Shown piece after piece: positions 10,110-22,700 of a stretch of 64,000 nucleotides of DNA; position 1 is the first letter of the stretch; every line of letters starts with the position of its first letter. Made by a program: the position numbers and the translations under genes. The notes beneath the pieces are model-generated. The model searched no databases. It had not been told where the DNA came from and was given only the letters and a program-made list of their open reading frames with translations. Location: positions 15,822,528-15,886,527 of the forward strand of contig OZ020253.1 in the NCBI GenBank assembly GCA_963971285.1, given 5' to 3'. This stretch comes from Astropecten irregularis. Taxonomy: Eukaryota; Echinodermata; Asteroidea; Paxillosida; Astropectinidae.

Positions 10110-13100
10110 ACAAACGAATAATGTCTGCTCTGAGCATTGATGTTTTTGGATACACCGGAGTAAGCTTGAGAAGTGTCGTCATACTCAAACCGAATGCAGT
10201 CGGGCTTGAGCACAAGCGAAGTAATCCAACCAACTAATAGGATTAAACGTTTCGGCAAGTGTTTACGACATTGTACATTTTGGTTTACTAGTAGAACATT
10301 TGAATGATATCCATTGTATTCAATATGAATTGTGTGAACTATTTGACTGATTCGTTATGTATGATTTGCTACACTGAAAATTAGTTTGTAATTATAAACA
10401 TTTTTGTGGTGATTCTAATTTACACAAGTGATTTATGAATTAATTCTACATACAGCAGAATAGTTTTTGCGTACACAGAAATAAAAAACATGTTTCTAAT
10501 ATTGTTTGAGCTCCATTTAGGAATCACTAATACAAAAGTTATGGTCTAATATACTCAGATGTAATGCCTTTTTGTCATGTTTTCCTATTAATCAGAAAAA
10601 CCCGAATACTTTCGGTTTTAATTTGAATTTGTAAATCAATTGCATAAATAATCGTTTGAATTTGCTGAAGAACATAATTGCTTGCTTTAATTATAGGCCT
10701 GTAACTGTATGCATTTTCCGCTTTCTATTCATCAACACCCGCGCTCATTTGATAGTACATTATTTTGTATATTCGGGTGTAGGCATTTACGAACCTTAGG
10801 CCCGGTTCAGACGTCGTGCTTATGCCGTGTCGAATACAATTGAATTCGGCGCGACTTAAGCACGGTGTAAGCACGGCTGTAGTTTCAGACGTCGAACTTA
10901 ATACAAACGTGTTGCCGAACTTAATGCATCCAAAATGGTGGGCCAGGAAAACAAACTGCGCTTCATTGTATTTTCAATAACTTAAAAGCCGCACGAACAA
11001 GAAGAATGCTGCTTCAACAGGCACTTTAAAGGTAGTATCATACTTTGGTAAGACACCAAAACAGAAATGTTCAAAGATTTACGTATAACTTACAGGGTAT
11101 GAAGATGGTGATGGTAGAAACTTACCGTTAACATTTTTCCGTCTGAAATGGTGTATTTATCCAGAAATTAGTAAAACAACGACCGAAAATATTTTTGATC
11201 TTTTAAAAGAACAAAAATAAAAGAGAAAAGACTTAAGAAACACTTTGGCTGTTTTTCACTGTTTTCTCAAAAAGTGGGCACCGTATGGGACTGAAATTTT
11301 CACAGATGTCTGTTACTGTATTTTTATTGGTAATTTTGCCCATGAATCTGTATTTCTTTGATAAAAACCAAAGTATGATATTTCCTTTAATGAATCATTC
11401 ATATCTAGTTTCAGTTTCGCAACCTTCCAACACATAACAACACATCGAACATTTATATCAGTGCGAATGTACAAAATAAAGGTAAAGAGAACGGCATCGA
11501 CATAATGACATTATCGGCTGCTATTTAGTGAGTGTCAGTACACTTGTAGAATTACACCGCGTCGTTATATGAAGCATTATATATATGGCTTCTTCACACA
11601 TTTCAAATAGCTCGCAAGGCATGCGAACTTTTCTCATGCTTGAGAAATCTTACAAAAATATCATCGTGTGAAATATATATATGCAAATGAAAACGTGTTT
11701 TACAAATTTATTCACTAACTACATTTAATGTTCTTTGATTTTCGGTACTTGTTTTATATATATTCCTCGTTTGAAGATATATATTTAGGCCTATTATAGA
11801 ATACATTATGTTTATATTATTCCTTTGTTTTATGTTCAATAAGTATAATCGGCTAAGAATTTAAGGAATTAATAAAGGCATGAAGAAGGCTGATGTTAAT
11901 AAAATATCCTATTACTTATGTATATGTCTTCTTTTTCGCAAAAGTGCATTTTGACGGTGTTGGCTGAATATAAGCTGTCTAGAGTTCCCTACATCCAAAC
12001 ATGAGCTTCCTAGATACTTCAATTAGCCCCAACATTTCACATTTCCCCCACAATATTTACTTGCATGTTCTTTTCATCTTGTCATTCATCCTTACAGAAG
12101 GATTATGGTAAGGGTCGAAACGCGTCAGGCCCTCCTATAATTCCAAGCATATTATAAATTCTAGGTCAATATTTTGGCTGATGAGCAGTTTGCATCAGTT
12201 TATTACTTGTATTATTAATCATTTCGATACTCTATGTTAAGGTCTAAGTTTCTATTTTTTAGCATGCTATATAAATGATATATTCTAATTTTGATGATTG
12301 ATATAAACTTTGTAACATTCATTTTATAATGATCTTTTTATGACTTTGAATCCTATCCATCATTTGGTTAGATACTGGAAAGCGTCCTGGACAATGTTGA
12401 TGGATTTTGCGCTATATAAGTTTATTAATATAAAGATTATCTTTATTACATTTCCCGCAAGTCCACAGAGTTGCACAGCCTGGTAACTGCGCATTTAGTT
12501 AGCTGATTCGAGCCACTTAAACTTGTACTACTTTGTTACAGAAATGATTCCCTCTGTGGTTTTCATATGGCAGTAAAGCACAATAACCTTGAAATTTGAC
12601 TGTTTAGGAAATTATTTAGCCAGTCACTCCGAGTTCCCTGTTTGTGACATCCTGCATGCTGAACTCATTTGAAATTGCAACAATGGTGTTACTTTTACGG
12701 CACTGTTCATTGTACATGGACTACGTGTGGGGTCATTCGTCACATAAACAGACAGGTGAATTAATGGTTATTGGTCTTATGTAGGCCGAATAGTTGGGAA
12801 ACTGCAGAAATGTTATCACGAAGAACCGAATACGCTGAATATTTCTTCACCATTTTTCCTAACTATGATAGTCTTGGTTTCACCATCTGAAGCATTAATA
12901 CCTGACAATTCCTATGATCTATAGTGTGGGTGGGTGGTAGTACGTTTATGCAGAAATACATATACACATATAGGGCCTATATACAAAATGAAAACCTGGG
13001 GCGGGGTTGTACCCCCCCCCCTACCCCCATGAATAATACCATTACATTGTTTTGTGAATACAAAATGAGAAGAGAATGAAATGAAAGAGATCAGTATCGA

Positions 13101-13661
13101 TACCGTTATTTCCAACTACATGTAGGCCTACATATAAGCGCGCCAGTTCATAATTTGCCAGTGTGAATTCTTTATCAACTGAGATATGTGTCTTTTCAAT
13201 GTATTTTGTCTGAATACTGGTGTACAGTGGTTATTCATTCAATTCATTCGAATAATATTTCTGTCTATGTCATTCCGGGTTTCCTTCAATATCCATATTC
13301 ATCGTCTGCTAGGCATGACGTCAACGAACTTCAACGCACGATCAGTCCCTCTGCGAAGAGAAAGTTCAAATACATGTACATGTACATGTAAACAGTGACG
13401 CGCGAGTAACCATCAAAGGGCAATGATTTCATACACTAAAAATAATGTGTTTGTTATCTGACTGATCTCCACAAAAGGATATTTGTATTGCGCTACGAAA
13501 TATTAGAACTCGGTGCTGGCTTTAGGTGAGGGCGCAGTTTGCACGGGTGCCCAATGATAAAAGAAGTTCCGTGGATTTGATGGAAAATAATGTAGGCCCA
13601 TGGTAGGCCTAACCCTGTTACTACATCCCGGCCCGTCAGAGTTAACTTATCTCCAGCAATC
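10110..13661. other. Intergenic region between kinase and phosphatase genes
   Basis: No gene recognised. It holds a palindromic repeat with GGTTCAGACGTCGTGCTT and GTTTCAGACGTCGAACTT (about 10800-10910), a full MITE (11028-11395), a fragment with CGAAACGCGTCAGGCCCTCC shared with other palindromic repeats (about 12112-12150), a retroelement-like tail GCGCTATATAAGTTTA near 12410, a poly-C tract near 13011 and an ACATGT microsatellite at 13373-13390. The phosphatase promoter should lie at its right end, but I see no clear TATA box. Confidence 0.6.
11028..11395. mobile_element. MITE with ACCAAAGTATGAT terminal inverted repeats
   Basis: Left end TTTAAAGGTAGTATCATACT; right end ACCAAAGTATGATATTTCCT. 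About 370 bp, non-coding, with internal GATCTTTTAAAAGA palindrome. Sister copies lie at 16125, 26925, 41829, 50484 and 57085, with short fragments at 46480 and 58498. Confidence 0.8.
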
Positions 13662-13740
13662 ATGGCTCCAAGGGTATCTTGCCATGCCGGCCAAGCAGTA
13701 CAGTCATCAGTCTTACTTATCCTGTTGTTAGTAAACCAAG
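13662..13740 (+). other. Phosphatase gene: first coding exon, signal peptide
   Basis: Encodes Met-Ala-Pro-Arg, a short polar stretch and the hydrophobic core SSVLLILLLVNQG, ending in phase 1 at GTAAGT. The start context CAATCATGG has G at +4. A separate leader here argues that the phosphatase is its own gene, not an alternative 3' end of the kinase gene. Confidence 0.88.
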
Positions 13741-16700
13741 GTAAGTTAATTGATTATTTCAAAATGGATGCTTACCCGGAAGTACATCCCAGTACATGTA
13801 GGCCATTCGCTTGCTTCTCCATTCTCTCGAGTTGGCACGGTATCATTGATTTAGCCCATTTATATGATTTGATTTTTAGAAACACGTTCAGCAGCAAGGC
13901 ATACCAAAATGCACAATGCACAATGTTTGCCGTCATATACACCAATGACATAATAACGCAGATGCAATTAAAAAAAAAAAAAAAGTCTATGTTTATCTGG
14001 AACAGAACATAGGGCTTTTCCCGCAACTTTTTTTTTGAATTGAATTATGTATCTGCAACATTTAATCCAAATATGTAGGCCTATGTGTCGCAAAGAAAGA
14101 CCATCCTCGATATATGGTCCTAGTTCTTACCTTTGAATAGGGAGGTACTTCCTGTTTGACCGGACGTAGAGGTCACAGAGGTCAAGCAATGTGTCAAAAA
14201 GATAGACCCTGCCTAACATTGACTTTTGGTGAAAGAATCGTGATCCTAGCTCTTACCACATTCATGCCTAATTTAATGGCCCCATGATTTTACATCGATT
14301 CTGCATTTCACTACACTACAGGTGTGTCCTTAGATGTACGAAACAAACCAGCCATTACCAGTTCATCACCTCCTGATGTTCGATACGTTCCAAGCAAGTC
14401 AGTCGATGGAAACTTTGGGACCTTTTCACACAATGGTAAGCCGTTTGATTTCCCAAGTGAACACATGGTATGATAAACCCTATTTCAAACTTGAGTCAGC
14501 TTTATAATATATCTGAAAAATCAAGGTGAGTCAAACGGAATGCATTACCAGTGAGGAAGGGAAGCCCTTAAAAATCCGACCAAACCAAAATAACATCCTT
14601 ATGTATGATGTGCATTTGTACTAGAATTGTGTATGTGACTAAAATGTGACCAAAATGGCGAGTGCTCATATCAGGTTTGTTTTGTATACAATTATAAAAA
14701 TTGTAGTGATGAATGAAACAGATACAATTAGGCCTATGTAATAATTTCTTTTGAAGATACATTAGCATAACAACGAATGAAACACCTCGATCCGAGATTT
14801 GATTAGATAAATACCAATTCAATAGATCATCAAATAACCACAAGGGAAACTGACTGAATTTTAAAGTCATTGAAAAGTGAACAAAGAAAAAATGACTGGA
14901 GCGGGATTCGAACAGGCGACCTCCTGAATACCGTACAGGCGCTCTACCAACTGAGCCATCCAGCCAATTTCTTTGTTCACTTTTCAATTAAATATATCAT
15001 TACAATTAACATCCCTACAATCGAATTTCATTTCATTTTATTTTCATTTCATTTATTGCAACTTGATCTAATTTAATCTAAGCTGCAATTCATTATCTGA
15101 TCAGAGTGGAACCAAGAGGAGAACGCACGGAACCCATGGTGGAGAGTGGACCTTGAGGCCATCTACTGCTTGAGACGAATTACTATCATTAACAGACTGC
15201 AACATGAGAATATCGGTAAGATCACCTACGAGGTTTCAGTTATTACCATGTTTAATTAAAAAAAAAAGCAAAATAGGTCTACATACCTTAGAGTAGCAAT
15301 TAATATTAATGACTAAATATCCACTGATAAAACGTTTTCCCAGTGGATTGTAACCCAGAAAAATCACCCGCCCCTCCCCTCCCCTTATGCAGAGCTAAAC
15401 TACCTCGTGCAATTACCTAATATCCATACCCGTGGCAATAACACATTGGGAGGAACCCACACGCCCCACAAAATCATATTTTGGTGTATTATGTTGTCTC
15501 CGCAGCTAACCGGTTAGCAGGTGGCATAGTACGCGCTGGATTGAACTCAGATCACTCACTCAATCCAATGGTAGGATCTCCAATCACAATGGATCAAGTC
15601 AGCAGTTTTAATAATGTTATTGATTTCATACTTGACTCGATCGTCACCGCTCGTTATGTGAGTGTGGAATTACCTGGTGATGGTAGATATCTTACCCCGG
15701 CTGAGGTCATTGTGGAGGAAGCCATAGACGAAGAAGCTACGGCATCAACAGGTGAGTGTTCATGTCGTCTAATGTTTCATTTACTTATCGAAACGCACAA
15801 CCCTCAGTGAATATCTTACTTTAGGGTTTTTACGCCGAACTACAACCTCTAAATGTAAGTCAACTACAGTCGTCATGATGATGCAAGCACCATCTTTTAA
15901 TGGTAAATGCCTCAAACAAACGTCTTTTTCCTATTGGCTTTTGTGGATAAATGCATTAATAAACACAAGTTCCCCCAAACAACCTAGATCCACCATAAAT
16001 CCATCACAAAAGACACCAAGATTTAGTTCATTTCTATATAAATTTCTAATGCTTTGATAACCTAACGATCATAAAAGTTTGACATTTTACAAATTGCATA
16101 ATGCCAAAAGGCAGAGACATACTTTTGTAGCGTACCGAAACAGAAATCTTCACAGATATACCTATTACTAACAGGGTATAAAGACGGTAGAAACATACCA
16201 TTAAAAATTTTCTGCCTCAAAAATTGGGCACCGTATGGGACTGGAATTTTCACAATCATGAATGTTACTGTATCTTCCTTGATATGTTTGGCCATGAATC
16301 TGTATTTCTTCGACAAAACCCAAAAGTATGATATTAGCTTTAAACATCAACAAACATCTTGTTTAACAAGCGATCATCGATCAGCGATTATAGTTGAAAA
16401 GCTTAATTTGGAATAGTGTGAGCATCACTGCTCTAGTACCCATCAACAAAAATGTATGAATTACGTGTCGATGCAAGTTTGGTAAATAGAAATGGTAAAT
16501 ACAAAGCGATGGTATTCTTTCTAAAAAAAAAAACCGACATATCATTCTTATTTAAAAAAAAAAATAATGGCTTCAAACTTACAGATGTGATGGACGAAAC
16601 TATATTACCTGTGATGTTCTACGATAAATTGGTTCAGTTTATCGTGGAAGAACAGTCTCTTCATTTATGGAGATAGGGCCTCGGGTTTTTCCATATTCAG

Positions 16701-19700
16701 ATACACTTGGCCCATTTTCCAAATTTCAACATTAATTTTTACGCTCAAACAATTCGTGTAAAAAATATTTGTCATTGTTATTGAAATAATACTTCATTTG
16801 TACAACTGTACAGCAATTATAATGCAATACTTTGCATTCCCACTCAGGCTTACCTCTGACCGGAAGCGCCGCTATGCAAAGTTCAACGTTGGGTTCACAG
16901 TGGGCTGCATCGAACGCCGTGGACAGAGCTTTCCAGTATGACGATCCACACTGCAGCCAAACAAGTAAACAAAACATTAATGTAATCATCAAATAACCAC
17001 TAGGAAAACTAACTGAAATTTTAACAAAGAAAAATTGACTGGAGGGATGGATGGCTCAGTTGATAGAGCATTTGTACGGTATTCAGGAGTTCGCCGGTTC
17101 GAATCCCGCTCCAGTCAATATTTCTTTGTTCAATTTTCAATGAAAATAATTACTGTGCAGAAACAGATCTAGGCCTTTAGATCTTTACATATTTAAGTTA
17201 CTTAGATCACTGGGGTTGACTTACATATTTTTTTCTAAAATAAATTAAATGATTCATTTAAAACTATTTACAATTCTAAGATCTAGGGCATTAAACATAA
17301 GCTGTAATTTTATGGCTATATACTCATATTACTCGTGGCACGACAAACGATGCAGGTGCGGAGTATCATAAACAAAACAAATGAGAACAATTCTACTGAA
17401 ACAAACTGTAAAATATCCATGGGAAAAGAGCTTAATTCCAGCGGCGTTTGACGATTGGTTGACGATTTGAAAATTGTAAAACTGTATTCCTATAATTATG
17501 TCAAATAAGAGGCTAATGTGGTGTACTACGACGCTGTGCATATTTCAAATGGATTTGCATTTTTAATGAATCGAAATTTTTTCTTTCATGGTTGATTTCC
17601 CCAAAACAGAATCTTGTAATATAAATCATAATATCTTTTTTCTGTTAGGGGCGGAAAACTACCCGTGGTGGAGGCTCGACCTCATGTCTAATCAGTGTGT
17701 GAGAAAAATCACAATCAAGACCAGAGATGCATTAAATAGTAAGTATATGATATAATCTGGAGAAATTTACAAGAACCCACTACACTTCGAACTGTATTTA
17801 AATACTTCTTAAGGATAGCGGGCTTGCATATTGAAAGCCCACACCGGTAAGACTGTTACAGATATCAACAGTTTTATAGAGACGTTTCCACTGGTGGTTA
17901 TAATTATGGTTTGACTGGATTATAGTTTTTACGAGCATCGGTTGAAAAAACACGTTTGCATAAACTCAAAAACGAGAATTAAAATCCTCCAATACTTCGT
18001 ATGATTTCTCAGTAAACGATAGGTACCGATTCAGGGGAGCTGTTGTACGAGCCGGTAACAGCACTACGGTTACCAATAACATGATGTGTGGGAGTCCAGT
18101 TACCAAGTATCAAGCTGTAGCCAATAACTGGATGGAGTTTGCCTGTAACTCGCCTGATGGGGTGATTGCTCGCTATGTCAGCGTTGATATCCCAGGAAGA
18201 GACAAACAGCTTGCACTGTGTGAGGTACTCGTCACATCTTGTGATCAACCCGAAGGTAAAATACAAGCTTAGTTGATACAACTTGCAATTCTTAATAATT
18301 TATACTAATACAAATGAGTTCTGTGAAATCAATTTCAATGTGAATGTTTCTACGTATTAATTGTCACCAGTGGATTATACGGTTGTCACCAATCCCGCCC
18401 TCATCGGTCAGACTGGAGACAATGATGCAGTCATTGCTGTATACAGAGGCCCTACTGAAATATCAGCTGATGTCTCATTCGGTCGTCAATTGATGACTGG
18501 AGGGACAAATCCTGGACTTCCTCAGGGATCATCAGAGACACTCGACCAAATGTGTGAATCCAGACAACTTCAAATGCCAGCCGCAGGTGGAATAGACAGA
18601 ATAGGTGTCTTCTACTTTCAAGCAATAACATATGAGAAGACCATCAGGATTCAGACTGTCATTTTGCCTAGGGAAGGTGAGATTCTGGTAGTATATGTTT
18701 AAGGGTCAGTTATGTCATTGAATGTTTTCTGATGAAGATCTCCCAAAAAAGAATAACGATGCAACGAATAAGGAGTGGCTGCCATACATACACCCTTACC
18801 GGCGGTGTTTATTCCTCCACAAAATATCTCAACCCTTCTGGCAATGACAGTTCATCTTGATGAATTTAGCATCGTCTCTCATAGATAAGTTATATGAAAA
18901 GATATGAACCGGGATGACGGATGGTTTTAGCAAAGTAGCAGAGAAATCTAGAATGACTTTTCCAGTAGGCGTACCCTTGTGGACCACATTGCTATTTCAA
19001 TGCTTGTTGTGTAGTATCAAATGTATTGCTAATTTTTCTACAATGCTGCTTACTTTCTTACGCGTTCATGCTCAGAATAATAATCCGATAGCAATAATTA
19101 ATCATCATCTTGTAAGATGGTATTGTACTTTACTGCATTTAACTTTCTAATTGTCATAGCAGGCAGCAATGTCATACGACCGTCCCAGCGGACCCAAGTA
19201 GCTAATATCGGAGACTCTTTGACTTTGGTAATGCAAGATCCGAACTATTTATCGTCAAACAACTACATATGGAGGCATAAAGGAGGGAATATCATTACAA
19301 CTGGGAACAACCCGCTCAGCTTGACCATCGATAGCGTTACTTCATCAGATGAAGGAATATACACCTGCTTCGTTTCCAACAATGAGAACCAACAACACAT
19401 TGGCATCACACGGCTCATTGTGAGAGGTGAGGTTCAATGTACGCATCACTAAATCATACTGTACATTGCTGTATGACTCTCTTTCGACTTCTTGTGTGTT
19501 TCACGTTTTTCCTCATTATATACTTTTGGTTGTGTTTTCCCCTGGAAATAAACCCTGTTTACTCTGACTAGAATGTTCTGAAAACATGTGGGGACCCCCA
19601 TCGTGTATGAAAACCTGTCGTCGATGCTACAATGGAGGAATCTGTGATGACAAGACTGGGAAGTGTATCTGCGCTCCAGGATTCAGTGAAAATCACTGTG

Positions 19701-22700
19701 ATCGAGGTAAATAGGACAATGTAATCTTATATTATTTTGTTTTGACAGGACCACTCAATTCTCAGTTACTTTGTTTCTTAAATATGCGAAACAATCATGT
19801 GCAAAATCGTGCAAACAGATTCTGCTATTGCTTAAACACAATTTATATTAAAGCGTACAATTAACGCTATATCGTACACTTTGCGTTTAGATTTGAACAT
19901 TTTTCAAATTGTTTACAGTACACGGCCGAAACATTTTTGGTCAAAATGGTGGTCAGCATTGCTCAGCTGACTCTGGTGATCCACACTCCAACGCTTGCCA
20001 GGGTCGATTATTCTGCCTTCCTGATCCGTATGGCTGCTCCTGTGCTGCTGGCTATATGGGACTAGACTGCATGCAAGGTGATGCCTTATAAAGGGACTCA
20101 ATTGTTCCATCAGTTACTCAAAATGAATTATCGGAGTTGGTAGAAATTCTAGAAGTTCAAACTGTCCATCAGGCAAAATATGTATAATTAACACTTAAGC
20201 AACGTTTTCAGGGGGAAAGGTGCTGTCAATATAATTGAAGAAAAAATACTAAGCTCGATCGGTCAGTTTCATTTAAGTAATTTCGTTTGTTAGTTATATC
20301 GCATTTTCAGACAGGTGTCAAATATGATTAATCAATACAACAGAATGTACTGAAGGGACGTATGGAGCTGACTGTAAGCAGACATGTCATTGTGCAGCAG
20401 GTAGCACCTGTAGTAAAGATACTGGTGAATGTAGCGATGGCACATGTGAATCGCCATACATCGGGAACAATTGCCAGTGTTCAAGTAAGTGTGTCTCCAA
20501 TTATTAGAGGGAAAATTGGAATTGAAATTGTGTTATCCTACTTTAACCAAATGTGGATTTAATTCTACCCAAAGTAATTCTTTCGAATAACAAACAACTG
20601 TGGCCACTGTTTATGTCTTTTATCATCAGAGACAACCTTACTATACATCCGATTGTTGATTTAGATTCGGTTTATTGTTCTTATTCCCCAAAAATGCAGT
20701 TGAAGGCGTAAGTGTCACCCCAATGCAGCGCAGCCTTAATTTTGTTTGGAGTAGACCACCATGTGAAGCACAAGTATACATTGTATCGTACACGTACAAG
20801 CTGACGGATGTAGCTGCTGATATGGTGCTATCGCCACAAAATTTTACAGAAAATTATGTTACCGTCCAAAGCCTGATACCATACACTCAGTACAGCTTTC
20901 AAGTTGCTGCTATCACCAGTAAGGGGACGTTGCTGTATAGTGAAGCCGTGACTACTTTGACGGTAGAATCAGGTTTGTTGATTCTGTTTGGAATAGTCAA
21001 ACACGCCATAAAGATCAGATATAGGTAAAACAAATTCCCTGAATTGTAATTATCTTTTGTTGTTGGCTTGGTTCGTTGTCAATACATGTATATTGCAAAA
21101 TTTTACGAAGAACAAGCCTGGCATCTACAGTCCTATTGTAAACGGATGTTAATTAATTGTTAATCGAATTGTTTTACAGAGCCCACGGTCCCCCTTAATG
21201 TGATCATCCTGGACACTGATGAAGAGTCTATTACGGTGCAGTGGGCGAAGCCCAATCCTCCACATGGGAACATTACCAACTACGACATCGCTTACTGGGA
21301 AACTGGAAGTGAATCGACACGACTTGAAATGACTGATATTGGCATCGGGAGATTATTTCATCAGATCAGTCCACTCACACTAAATGTCACCTATTCTTTC
21401 CAGGTAACCCTGTCACTTACGACTGTTTACAATATGAATTCCTTTGATCTTAACCAAAGTATAATCTTAGTTTCTAGATTTAATAAATACAGACTGTATG
21501 ACAGGTAACATTACAACGGAATAAAATGTTTTTATATTTCAACATTGGACAGGTGCGAGCCAAGACAGTTGTAGGTGTGGGTCCATGGAGTGAAAATGTC
21601 ACAGCAACCGTTGTTGGAGGTAATTAAAAGGGGAGACCCCCTTCATAAATTACCTGCAATATTTTATCTGATAATTGATATCTAGTAATGCTAAGTGATT
21701 TGAAGTACCTCAACCACAAAGGTAATTGTTATTATGTGCATTTATAAAAAGGACATCTCACCAGCACGTACGTACGGACCTACTCTAAAATGTATTTTGG
21801 AAAAGAAATGGGCACCTTTCATAATGGCACAGGGAAGAAATCAGTCAGACAAATGTTAATAAGAAAAAAAAGTTGAGCACGATAGTGACTACGCAAAAGA
21901 GATGCTTCACTGGTTGGTTACAAAATACGTACAAGAAAGTCAACGAAGGAAATGTTTGTCATTAAGAGGCTGCCCCTCTTTAAAAAGCTTGAAAGACAGA
22001 GGCCATTCGAATCCATCCAAACCTATATTTTCCCAAAGACCCCCATCTTGTCATGATAAAATCCACAATACATTGACCTTTAGTAAATACATGGGAAATC
22101 ATTTTTCATTTAGTCGTTGTTTTTTGGTTCAGTTCCTGGAGTTATCCTGAATCTTCGCTGGACAGAGAGAACTGAAGACTCACTAACTTTAGACTGGGAC
22201 CCACCACTGATTCTAAATGGACCAATACCCAGTTACGTGGTAAGTTGAGCAAATAGAAGAAAGGGAGAATAATTATAGAAGAGCTCCTAGCAGGAGACGA
22301 TAATATTTATTCCACTCATTATTTTCCTTTTACAAGGTGGAGTACAAAGCCCTGATAAAACCGCATCAACCGGATTTCATGCCTAAGGACAACTACAAGG
22401 AGGAAGAAGTTGACAATGCACCATTTACGAAAAAAGATCTCGAGCCAGGCACCAAGTATGGGTTCAGAGTTTCTGCAAAGAATACTCGTCATACCGGAGA
22501 TTTCGCAGCTCTGGAGGTGTATACAAGACCACTTATGGGTGAGGCGCCTAATTATATATCGCTTGCTTAAATTGAGCAAATTCCACTATAGATCGTGTTT
22601 AATCAGTAAATTTGCATCATTCTGGGCCGGGTTCAAACCAAATCCAAGCCGTGATTGTTTAAAAACTTGAAATGCATGTGGCTACAAATTTATAGAGTAA

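Noticed and set aside
12912-13398. Short ORFs just upstream of the phosphatase start
   Set aside because: No coding features; they overlap a poly-C tract and an ACATGT microsatellite.
14892-14966. Functional tRNA gene on the minus strand
   Set aside because: The A and B boxes are good, but the body occurs in at least six copies with a shared non-tRNA tail, so it is a SINE; the same applies to 1930, 17043, 60150 and 62867.
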